A DNA stretch of 29,815 nt from Candidatus Homeothermus arabinoxylanisolvens (GTDB taxonomy: Bacteria > Bacteroidota > Bacteroidia > Bacteroidales > Muribaculaceae): contig LUJO01000057.1 in assembly GCA_001689405.1 (NCBI GenBank), positions 1 to 29,815 of the forward strand, written 5' to 3'. The translations under genes were made by a program, and so were the position numbers. The notes beneath the pieces are model-generated. The model saw only the letters and a program-made list of their open reading frames with translations. It was not told where the DNA came from and made no database searches. Each line of letters begins with the position of its first letter. Position 1 is the stretch's first letter. Shown in pieces: positions 24,586 to 29,815 of the stretch.

Positions 24586-25782
24586 TCATTCCTGAAGTAG
24601 CCATCGGGGAATATCTACAATGGAGACACCCTCGTAATCGCTATCCTCATGTCTGGTTCGAGCCAGCAACATTTTCGGATAAGCATCACGAATCTGCAAA
24701 AGCGGCCCGACCTCGCGTCGGAATGTTTCTTCTTCCGTAATATTGTCGCTGACCTGTATGTATATTTTCTCCCCTCCCTTCATGGCAACAAAATCTATCT
24801 CCTTTTGATAAAGTTTTCCTACATATATTTCATATCCGCGTCTTAAAAGTTCGATATAGACGATGTTTTCAAGCATTCGTCCCCAGTCCATGTTACGTTT
24901 GCCAAGCACAGCAAAACGAATCCCTGTATCGACAAGATAATATTTACTCAACGACTGGAGATAAGTTTTCCCCCTCACATCATACCGTCTCGCCTCATAA
25001 AATACGAAAGCATGGCATAGATGCTCAAGATAACTTCTTACAGTCATGTGGTTGGTCTCATTGCCATTCGCGTTCAGTGCCGACGCAATATTACGCGGAG
25101 AAGATATATTGCTGGTGTTGTCCATTAAGTAATCCGACACCTTCTTAAGCAACGTGGCATTGCCGAGCTTATATTTTTCGACAAGATCCCTTATAAGAAT
25201 GGTATCGTAGACATCCCGGATATACTTTCCTTTATCCGAATCGTTTTTATACGGGTAAGAACCTGACAACCCGCCGAGCCGGATATAACGGTCGAAATGC
25301 CCGTCAAAACCTTCATCAACCTCGAAGTATGTGCAATATTCCTTAAAACTGAAAGGATAGACATGTATCTCCATATATCTGCCTGTGAACAATGTTGCAA
25401 GATCGCTGCTCAATAGAAACGCATTTGAGCCGGTCAGATACATGTCGTATTTTTCTTCTGAGTGCAGACTGTTAATTGTAATCTCAAAATTAGGACAAAG
25501 CTGCACCTCATCGATCATAAGATAGTTAGCGACATCTTCTTTGTATTTAGCCTCAATGAAATCATTGAGGGCATGATAATCCTTGAGATGTTCAAACTTT
25601 ATCTTAGTCAGGTCTATGCTGATAATATTGGCCGACGCATCCTGTCTAAGGATATGCTCAGAGAAGGCACTCAGCAGTTTTGATTTGCCGGAACGCCGTA
25701 TTCCCGTTATTATCTTAATATCAGGAGTATTTATCAAATCATCCAACTGTCGGAGGTACAGTGGTCTATCTATGAGTCTCAT
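24586..25782 (-). CDS. AAA-type ATPase with DUF4143 (PD-(D/E)XK-like) C-terminal domain
   Basis: 398 residues. The N-terminal P-loop domain has Walker A GIRRSGKS (G27-S34), Walker B NYLMIDEVQ and LTGSNAFLLS. A DUF4143 domain follows (about 200-390), including LENIVYIELLRRGYEIYVGKL and KEIDFVA...KIYIQVS, which resembles the degenerate or active core of a PD-(D/E)XK nuclease fold. Such stand-alone ATPases are common and often multi-copy in Bacteroidota and archaea; the role is unknown. It is divergent from the coiled-coil gene, with a -7 box at 25832-25839. Confidence 0.92.
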   Translation of the reverse strand: MRLIDRPLYLRQLDDLINTPDIKIITGIRRSGKSKLLSAFSEHILRQDASANIISIDLTKIKFEHLKDYHALNDFIEAKYKEDVANYLMIDEVQLCPNFEITINSLHSEEKYDMYLTGSNAFLLSSDLATLFTGRYMEIHVYPFSFKEYCTYFEVDEGFDGHFDRYIRLGGLSGSYPYKNDSDKGKYIRDVYDTILIRDLVEKYKLGNATLLKKVSDYLMDNTSNISSPRNIASALNANGNETNHMTVRSYLEHLCHAFVFYEARRYDVRGKTYLQSLSKYYLVDTGIRFAVLGKRNMDWGRMLENIVYIELLRRGYEIYVGKLYQKEIDFVAMKGGEKIYIQVSDNITEEETFRREVGPLLQIRDAYPKMLLARTRHEDSDYEGVSIVDIPRWLLQE

Positions 25783-25831
25783 ATTTTAATATTTTACAAA
25801 TCCAAAAATATTTTCAGTTTGTAAATCGACG

Positions 25832-25839
25832 CAAAGCTA
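25832..25839 (-). promoter_or_regulatory. -7 promoter box of the ATPase gene (TAGCTTTG)
   Basis: A perfect TAnnTTTG match on the minus strand, 49 nt before the ATPase start. It predicts a leader of about 45 nt that contains the TTACAAA/TTTGTAA inverted repeat. Confidence 0.6.
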
Positions 25840-25911
25840 CTAATTATTTCCGTAAGTACCTTAATATTATTCTTAAAATTAGAATTAAATCGGGGCAATC
25901 TTAATATTATT

Positions 25912-25919
25912 TAGCTTTG
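25912..25919 (+). promoter_or_regulatory. -7 promoter box toward the coiled-coil gene (TAGCTTTG)
   Basis: A perfect TAnnTTTG match, identical in sequence to the ATPase box on the other strand and 72 nt away from it. The coiled-coil ATG is 181 nt downstream, so the leader would be long. Confidence 0.5.
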
Positions 25920-26100
25920 GTGTACCATATTATTGCCCATATTAACGCTAATTTTGTTTGTGAAAGTTATAGTGGCTTTCCATGGGACATATAAACTCAA
26001 CAATGTATGACATTTATCATTGCTATTATCTGCGCTTTTGCATGGATTGGTTAGGCTCTCAAAGACGGAGCCGATGTATAACGTAACCCAATAATATGAA

Positions 26101-26565
26101 ATGTCTTTCTGGAATTTTCTTGGCGGGTTCGCCCTGTTCAACATGATTTGCGACTGGTTTTCCGGGAAGCCGAAGTCGAAACATCGGTCATACCCATTGC
26201 TTCACGACAATGCCCATGACGGGGAATATGAAACTCGCATTGAGGAATTGCAACGAGAAATCGAGCTTTCCAAAGCGAAGATTGCCGAGTATCAGCGAAT
26301 CGTTGACAGCGAAAACACGTATGGCATTGACGACGCAGATGCAGACGAGCTACAAGAGCGCATAGACACACTCGAAGAGCAACTCGACAATTGCGACGTG
26401 ATGTCCGATCACTATGATCGCATTCAGGACGAGATAGACCGACTACAGAATCGACTCGATGATATAGAGGACAGGCAGGATACATATGACGACCTGCAAG
26501 ACGAACTGGATGACCTCTATGATGACTTAGAAGATTCAGAAGAAGACTGTGACGATGATTGGTGA
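26101..26565 (+). CDS. Acidic coiled-coil protein of unknown function
   Basis: 154 residues. The N-terminus is hydrophobic and aromatic (SFWNFLGGFALFN, about 2-20) and may insert in or lie on the membrane. A basic stretch follows (GKPKSKHRSY), then a coiled coil from about residue 42 to 140 in heptads (ELQREIELSKAKIAEYQ, RIQDEIDRLQNRLDDI). The last 25 residues are extremely acidic (DDLYDDLEDSEEDCDDDW). I recall similar N-termini in hypothetical proteins of Bacteroidota, but no function. It is divergent from the ATPase gene. Confidence 0.75.
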   Translation: MSFWNFLGGFALFNMICDWFSGKPKSKHRSYPLLHDNAHDGEYETRIEELQREIELSKAKIAEYQRIVDSENTYGIDDADADELQERIDTLEEQLDNCDVMSDHYDRIQDEIDRLQNRLDDIEDRQDTYDDLQDELDDLYDDLEDSEEDCDDDW

Positions 26566-26703
26566 GGTGCCGGTTTATTACCATGCGTCGTGTATGGCAG
26601 GGAGCAGTACCGAAATGTTAACGCCGTTTCTATTTTTGACCAGCGCGGAAGGTTAAGAATATATAATAGCTGCTTGATATGTGGTCGCCGGTTAGTAACC
26701 GTT

Positions 26704-26763
26704 TTGAAAAGGGCTTTTCAATCAGCAAACTCCCGCCTCTGCGAGAGCAAGAACCTGAGTTCG
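26704..26763 (-). ncRNA. Candidate small RNA
   Basis: A perfect -7 box TAACTTTG on the minus strand (26768-26775) is followed by two hairpins: CTCTCGC-AGAG-GCGGGAG (26747-26730, 7 bp, one G-T pair) and TTGAAAAG-CC-CTTTTCAA (26721-26704, 8 bp). No ORF follows the box. There is no clear T-run after the last hairpin, so the 3' end is uncertain. Confidence 0.35.
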
Positions 26764-26888
26764 GTTACAAAGTTACATATTTTCTCTGACACTCACAATA
26801 TTACAATCATCGAATTTTCACGGATTTAGCGATTTTTCAGAATCCGGCGGTTTTTATGGTTTTGGCAAGCCGTTGTCAAGCATCGTCT

Positions 26889-27026
26889 CTATTTTACATC
26901 CGAGCGACCGCCCGAGCCTTTTACAACCATCGGAAAATCCACCATTTGAACCTGATTGCAGGCAGTCAGTAGCCAATAAGTCACTGTCTGCATTTCAATG
27001 GCAATATCGCCCTCGAACCGGCTCAT
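26889..27026 (-). CDS. Possible small ORF (45 residues), unknown
   Basis: Starts MSRFEGDIAIEMQ and ends KGSGGRSDVK. It contains a moderately hydrophobic middle (TVTYWLLTACNQVQMV). No family is recognised. It may be the remnant of a longer gene, since the residue pattern looks protein-like but no downstream frame continues. Confidence 0.25.
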   Translation of the reverse strand: MSRFEGDIAIEMQTVTYWLLTACNQVQMVDFPMVVKGSGGRSDVK

Positions 27027-27054
27027 AAAAGGTTACTATAAATGTAGTGTTAAC

Positions 27055-27100
27055 GGTGGCAATTTATTTCAGTCGTAATTTGAAAAGCCACCTATTTCAG
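27055..27100. mobile_element. Possible insertion-sequence end remnant
   Basis: GGTGGC (27055) and GCCACC (27087) are inverted, and ATTTCAG follows both (27066-27072 and 27094-27100). Multiple short repeats of this kind are known at ends of IS21-family elements. No transposase is nearby, so this is at most a scar. Confidence 0.25.
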
Positions 27101-27211
27101 ATGCTCATATCAAGGATTAGAGATGGAGCGGATGGTGTTATTAGCAAAGGTACCGCATTTTCAGAAAACGCAGTGTGTATATGTAAGGATTGGCTACAAT
27201 TCAGGTCAGTA

Positions 27212-27553
27212 TTACAGTCGTGCCTCTATCGCCTCCATTTTAAGATAAGACTTCACAATATCTTTGAAGCGCATTATTTCAATAGCATCATCGGCTGTCA
27301 TACCGTCAAGTTGGAAAGCCGATGCAAGAATCATGGCATCAACATTCTCGTTTTCCTCGAAAAGCGCAGTCATGTCGCAACCGAAAAAGTCGCTTGCTTT
27401 CTCTATTACATTGTATGGCACTTCTCTGTCGCCAGACTCATAGTTACTGTATGCCGACCTTTTAACTCCGAGTGCTTGAGCCATTTCATCCTGAGTATAT
27501 CTGGCTGCTTCCCTGAGTTTCTTCAAGTTTCGAGCGATTATCCTATTGTCCAT
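27212..27553 (-). CDS. XRE-family helix-turn-helix regulator
   Basis: 113 residues. An XRE-type HTH fills residues 8-62 (RNLKKLREAARYTQDEMAQALGVKRSAYSNYESGDREVP). The rest is helical (IEKASDFFGCDMTALFEE, then DDAIEIMRFKDIVKSYLK). Such proteins act as repressors of mobile elements or as antitoxins. No toxin or ImmA-type protease is adjacent, so the partner is unknown. A -7-like box with one mismatch (TAAAATTG, 27574-27581) lies about 20 nt before the start. Confidence 0.9.
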   Translation of the reverse strand: MDNRIIARNLKKLREAARYTQDEMAQALGVKRSAYSNYESGDREVPYNVIEKASDFFGCDMTALFEENENVDAMILASAFQLDGMTADDAIEIMRFKDIVKSYLKMEAIEARL

Positions 27554-27599
27554 ATTGAATTTGTTTTAGATTGCAATTTTACTAAATTATTTTCATGTT

Positions 27600-27627
27600 A
27601 CAACGATTTGCCACGGTATATTATTGA
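27600..27627 (+). repeat. Diverged repeat, second family, copy 2
   Basis: 24 of 28 positions match 24511-24538 (core CACGGTATA..TATTGA). It lies 47 nt upstream of the XRE start. Confidence 0.5.
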
Positions 27628-27732
27628 GGAGACCCTATATTTTGCTCTTACGAAAGCGATGAGAGGCGGAGCGGTCTTCCGAGTTGGCGGCGTTATGCCG
27701 TCAATAGGTGACGGTGCAAGCACTGACACCCC

Positions 27733-27770
27733 TTGACCGCATCACGCCTATGGGCAATGCTGAACACCGA
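27733..27770 (+). repeat. Diverged repeat, copy 2
   Basis: Matches 23758-23795 (core TATGGGCAATG plus GAACACC, one 1-nt indel). Confidence 0.55.
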
Positions 27771-27885
27771 CAACCGCCATCGCCTTATGGTGGGCATCGA
27801 GGACGCTGCCTGATACCATAAGACTGTAATGGCAGCTGTCCGTGTTCCGGGACGCATTGCCTCGCAAGGATTTTTTCTGACCGCT

Positions 27886-27980
27886 CAGCCCCTCATCGCT
27901 TATTGCAGCCACCTGTCGAAGACTATGCCAATTTGCTCGTTCCTCGCTGCATTGGCATAGACTTCGCCTTATTGGGGCTG
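27886..27980. repeat. Large imperfect inverted repeat
   Basis: 15-bp arms with one mismatch (27918-27932 with 27951-27965, CTATGCCAAT/ATTGGCATAG core), an 18-nt loop, and outer 7-bp arms CAGCCCC/GGGGCTG (27886-27892, 27974-27980). It starts 14 nt past the AbiEii stop. It could be a terminator-like structure or a recombination/replication site. No T-run follows. Confidence 0.6.
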
Positions 27981-27993
27981 CCTCATCAATACT

Positions 27994-28857
27994 TTATGCC
28001 TTTTTCAGCATTATCCAATATGGCGTGAGCCAATTTATGATAGAATTGTGGATTTCAGTAAATGACGGCAAATCAAGTTTCATCTTACGGGTATAATTCT
28101 TCCATTGCTGATTAAGCATTGTATCCTTTCCAAAGTCTTCACTGAAAAAATCATGTTCTTCAACAAACTCTGTCCCACGGTTCTCAAAGGTTGCCTTAAT
28201 TGCCTCCGACAACAATGTGTCGTCAAAATGATGAACTGTGAAAATTCGGTATAGATCAAAATAGTCTTTCATTCTGCTGTTGAATCTTCCCCTGTCTATC
28301 ATCGTCTGAAATTTTTCAGCTACTACCGTCTCCAATGAATACGCCAGTATGTCCGGTTCCTCCATTGCATCAAACAGTGTTGGATATTCAAGTTCCTGAG
28401 GTCTTGGAACTATAACATCGCCAAAGCCGATGTCGAAAGTAAGATTCTGCTTGTATGAACCTATATTTGCCACCATGCTGATTCTCACTCCGGGATACTT
28501 TTTCTCAACCGTTATCTCTTCGGCGGTCAAGGTTTCGGTTTGGAATGTTATGCCGTCTTCCGGGAAAGACATCGCCGCAATCGTTTTGAATGCAGTCAGG
28601 ATATTAGCCTTATCATTATCAATCCGACGTCCCATAAAGTCTATATCCAAAGTTGGGCGGGGCATAAACTCATCGAAAGCATATAGCAGTGCCCCTCCTT
28701 TAAGGATGAAACGCTCCCGATAGTCGCTTTTGGATAGTCTGAAGAGCAATCTCTCATGGAAAAATCTCACTACAAGCTGCTGATATTTTTTATTGTCGCC
28801 GTCTGCCATATTCAGTAGGCGAGCTTTTATAGATTGGGGGTAGTTGGTTTCTGTCAT
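27994..28857 (-). CDS. AbiEii-type nucleotidyltransferase toxin
   Basis: 287 residues of the AbiEii/AbiGii (DUF1814) family. The nucleotidyltransferase core shows LKGGALLYAFDEF (K53, G54, G55) and RPTLDIDF (D71, D73), then SLETVVAEKFQTMIDRG and NSRMKDYFDLYRI. AbiEii toxins are GTP-binding nucleotidyltransferases of the type IV toxin-antitoxin systems that abort phage infection, with members of the wider family modifying tRNA. It overlaps the AbiEi-like gene by 4 nt (ATGA), so the pair is coupled. Confidence 0.93.
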   Translation of the reverse strand: MTETNYPQSIKARLLNMADGDNKKYQQLVVRFFHERLLFRLSKSDYRERFILKGGALLYAFDEFMPRPTLDIDFMGRRIDNDKANILTAFKTIAAMSFPEDGITFQTETLTAEEITVEKKYPGVRISMVANIGSYKQNLTFDIGFGDVIVPRPQELEYPTLFDAMEEPDILAYSLETVVAEKFQTMIDRGRFNSRMKDYFDLYRIFTVHHFDDTLLSEAIKATFENRGTEFVEEHDFFSEDFGKDTMLNQQWKNYTRKMKLDLPSFTEIHNSIINWLTPYWIMLKKA

Positions 28858-29411
28858 AGTTTTACCTGCAATATTTGATGTAGTGTGGAATACACATGCA
28901 GTTTTTTCGCATATTCTATCAGTCTTGAGAGATTTCGGTCAACGCGCCGAAGATAATTGTCAATGATTTCGGTCATCACATCAATGCCAATTTTATTGCG
29001 ATATTTTACGGCATCGCACACCGAACGCTCAATATCTGTCATCCAAACTTTCATACCTTGTTCTTCGATTTCTACTTTACCTATTTCAAGTAACTCGTTG
29101 CGCTGGAATACAAGTTTGATGTCAGGAAATGCCGGCAATTTTATTTTTCTGCTTCGACTGACTGCAACATAGAAAGCATCGGGGACCTGTGTCGTCAGAT
29201 TATAATTAGACCATGCCGAATACAGACACATTATGCCACCGGGAATTATAGCGTCAATATCAACCACACTTCCGGTAAGTGCATCCGGATCGGCATAAAG
29301 ACCGTTACGAAGGCGCACAAGTTCCCCCTCTTTAGCCGCCGCCAATATCTTACGGTATTCCGTATTATTGTCACGGTCGGCGCGTATAATGCCGTTGTCG
29401 TTTTGAATCAT
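28854..29411 (-). CDS. AbiEi-type antitoxin/transcriptional repressor
   Basis: 185 residues from the ATG at 29411. A GTG at 29438 is in frame, but its first G is the last base of the -7 box TAACTTTG (29438-29445), so the transcript would begin after it. The N-terminal part (EYRKILAAAKEGELVRLRNGLYADP) is the winged-helix AbiEi-type domain and the rest is the family's C-terminal antitoxin domain (IPGGIMCLYSAWSNYNL, MTDIERSVCDAVKYRNKIG). AbiEi proteins repress their own operon and neutralise AbiEii without complexing it. It overlaps the toxin gene by 4 nt. Confidence 0.92.
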   Translation of the reverse strand: MIQNDNGIIRADRDNNTEYRKILAAAKEGELVRLRNGLYADPDALTGSVVDIDAIIPGGIMCLYSAWSNYNLTTQVPDAFYVAVSRSRKIKLPAFPDIKLVFQRNELLEIGKVEIEEQGMKVWMTDIERSVCDAVKYRNKIGIDVMTEIIDNYLRRVDRNLSRLIEYAKKLHVYSTLHQILQVKL

Positions 29412-29437
29412 GTCTTTGTTGATTACTATTTCAATCA

Positions 29438-29445
29438 CAAAGTTA
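29438..29445 (-). promoter_or_regulatory. -7 promoter box of the AbiE operon (TAACTTTG)
   Basis: A perfect TAnnTTTG match. It overlaps the in-frame GTG at 29438 and lies 27 nt before the ATG at 29411. This decides the start of the AbiEi gene. AbiEi is expected to bind near it for autoregulation. Confidence 0.6.
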
Positions 29446-29790
29446 CTGCTTTTTTATGAATGTGCAGTATGTTTGTGACTAATATTTCTTCAACTTTTGT
29501 TTTTCAGTGATTTCATAGTCCATCGGCAATAGAAAGATTGCCGACATATATGCCGCTTTGTGCCGTCATACCGGGGGTGCCATTCAATCAAGGCATCTCA
29601 CTAACGGATGGGCAAGTATAAGTCGCTCGCCGGATGTAACGTATGGCTAAGGCCAGTTCATTCAGTCTCGGAAAAATCTCCACACTCCTGCGGAGGTAGT
29701 ATTTGTTCCGTCCTGCCTGAACCGTCCTTTTTGTCGCCACACGACATTGAGGCGTCGAGCAACTCATACAGCCACACCGTCACTGGACGC
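29439..29790. other. Non-coding region upstream of the next plus-strand gene
   Basis: 352 nt. It contains the AbiE promoter, an 8-bp hairpin TCGGCAAT/ATTGCCGA (29523-29530 with 29537-29544), and CCGTCCT twice 14 nt apart (29708-29714, 29722-29728). No gene is visible. Hairpins and short repeats before a mobilization gene would fit an origin of transfer, but nothing shows it. Confidence 0.4.
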
Positions 29791-29815
29791 ATGGTTAAAA
29801 AAAAAGCACCCACCG
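29791..29815 (+). CDS. Start of a gene cut by the window end (mobilization protein?)
   Basis: ATG followed by VKKKAPT, eight codons visible. Bacteroidota mobilization accessory (MobA/MobC-type) proteins often start with such a Lys-rich, disordered stretch. The A9 run (29797-29805) within codons 3-5 is prone to slippage. The identification is a guess from context. Confidence 0.3.

Larger units (their letters stand above)
25783..26100. other. Divergent control region between ATPase and coiled-coil genes
   Basis: 318 A+T-rich nt. It holds two back-to-back -7 boxes, an 11-nt direct repeat TTAATATTATT at 25861-25871 and 25901-25911 between them, an inverted repeat TTACAAA/TTTGTAA in the ATPase leader (25794-25800 and 25818-25824), and a short GGCTC/GAGCC hairpin 28 nt before the coiled-coil ATG. 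No gene is visible. Confidence 0.6.
26566..27211. other. Long gap with candidate small RNA and element debris
   Basis: 646 nt without an established gene. It contains a promoter box with a two-hairpin segment (26704-26775), a minus-strand 45-codon ORF (26889-27026) and paired GGTGGC...GCCACC motifs (27055-27100) that resemble insertion-sequence ends. Plus-strand frames across it have no recognisable product. Confidence 0.5.
27554..27993. other. Gap with repeats and a large hairpin
   Basis: 440 nt between the XRE gene and the AbiEii gene (both minus strand). It holds second copies of the two diverged repeats (27600-27627 and 27733-27770) and the hairpin at 27886-27980. Open frames are interrupted and have no recognised product. 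Confidence 0.5.

Noticed and set aside
24354..24740. Plus-strand 128-codon frame between GNAT and ATPase
   Set aside because: It runs into the antisense of the ATPase 3' end and has no recognisable domain.
27047..27736. Plus-strand 229-codon frame over the XRE gene
   Set aside because: Antisense to a clear XRE regulator; no motif. Its end does contain the shared repeat, which is reported separately.
27886..27980. Integron attC site
   Set aside because: The hairpin lacks the R/L core boxes (GTTRRRY and RYYYAAC) and no integron integrase is in the window.
1..29815. tRNA, rRNA or CRISPR loci
   Set aside because: No cloverleaf with a TTCRANY arm, no rRNA stretch and no regularly spaced repeats were seen.

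Overview
The window reads as a chromosomal segment of a Bacteroidales bacterium, most likely of the Muribaculaceae/Bacteroidaceae neighbourhood. The case rests on protein content (cobalamin-dependent MetH, M20 PepD dipeptidase, DUF4292 lipoprotein, SPFH-tail membrane protein, DUF4143 ATPase, AbiE toxin-antitoxin pair), on many Bacteroidota-type -7 promoter boxes (TAnnTTTG), and on weak Shine-Dalgarno sequences. The genus cannot be settled from the sequence alone.

Positions 1-17200 are dense housekeeping sequence. rnz and tadA overlap by 4 nt (RNA processing, tRNA wobble inosine), followed by metH (methionine synthesis). Facing them on the minus strand are a small SPFH-tail membrane protein, a secreted N-acetylmuramidase and pepD. 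A plus-strand block then carries a 47-codon conserved-looking ORF and a Skp/OmpH-like lipoprotein. Next comes a tight run of dut, a TPR protein, a DUF4292 lipoprotein, an EnvC-like degenerate LytM protein and a polysaccharide flippase, which looks like one operon for nucleotide hygiene and envelope construction. A strong bidirectional terminator separates it from pnp on the minus strand.

Positions 17200-23570 are a more variable chromosomal stretch. It holds a secreted protein with a carboxypeptidase-like regulatory domain, a zinc-ribbon protein translationally coupled to a GNAT acetyltransferase, and a large secreted alpha/beta hydrolase whose N-terminus is a shortened copy of the neighbouring zinc-ribbon protein. 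It also holds a CDF metal exporter and a divergent cupin/HxlR pair whose promoters face each other across an 11-bp inverted repeat.

Positions 23570-29815 are accessory DNA. It is A+T-richer, gene-poor, has long non-coding stretches and degenerate repeats, and carries a GNAT acetyltransferase, a DUF4143 ATPase, an acidic coiled-coil protein, an XRE regulator and an AbiEi/AbiEii type IV toxin-antitoxin operon. The window closes on the first codons of a new plus-strand gene that could be a mobilization gene, so this part may be an integrated conjugative or mobilizable element and its scars.

The most unusual observations are the duplicated zinc ribbon fused to a secreted hydrolase, two genes (rnz and the 24.3-kb GNAT) whose -7 box lies 4 nt from the ATG and so predicts leaderless mRNAs, the face-to-face promoters of the cupin/HxlR pair, two families of diverged short repeats around the accessory genes, and a candidate small RNA near 26.7 kb.
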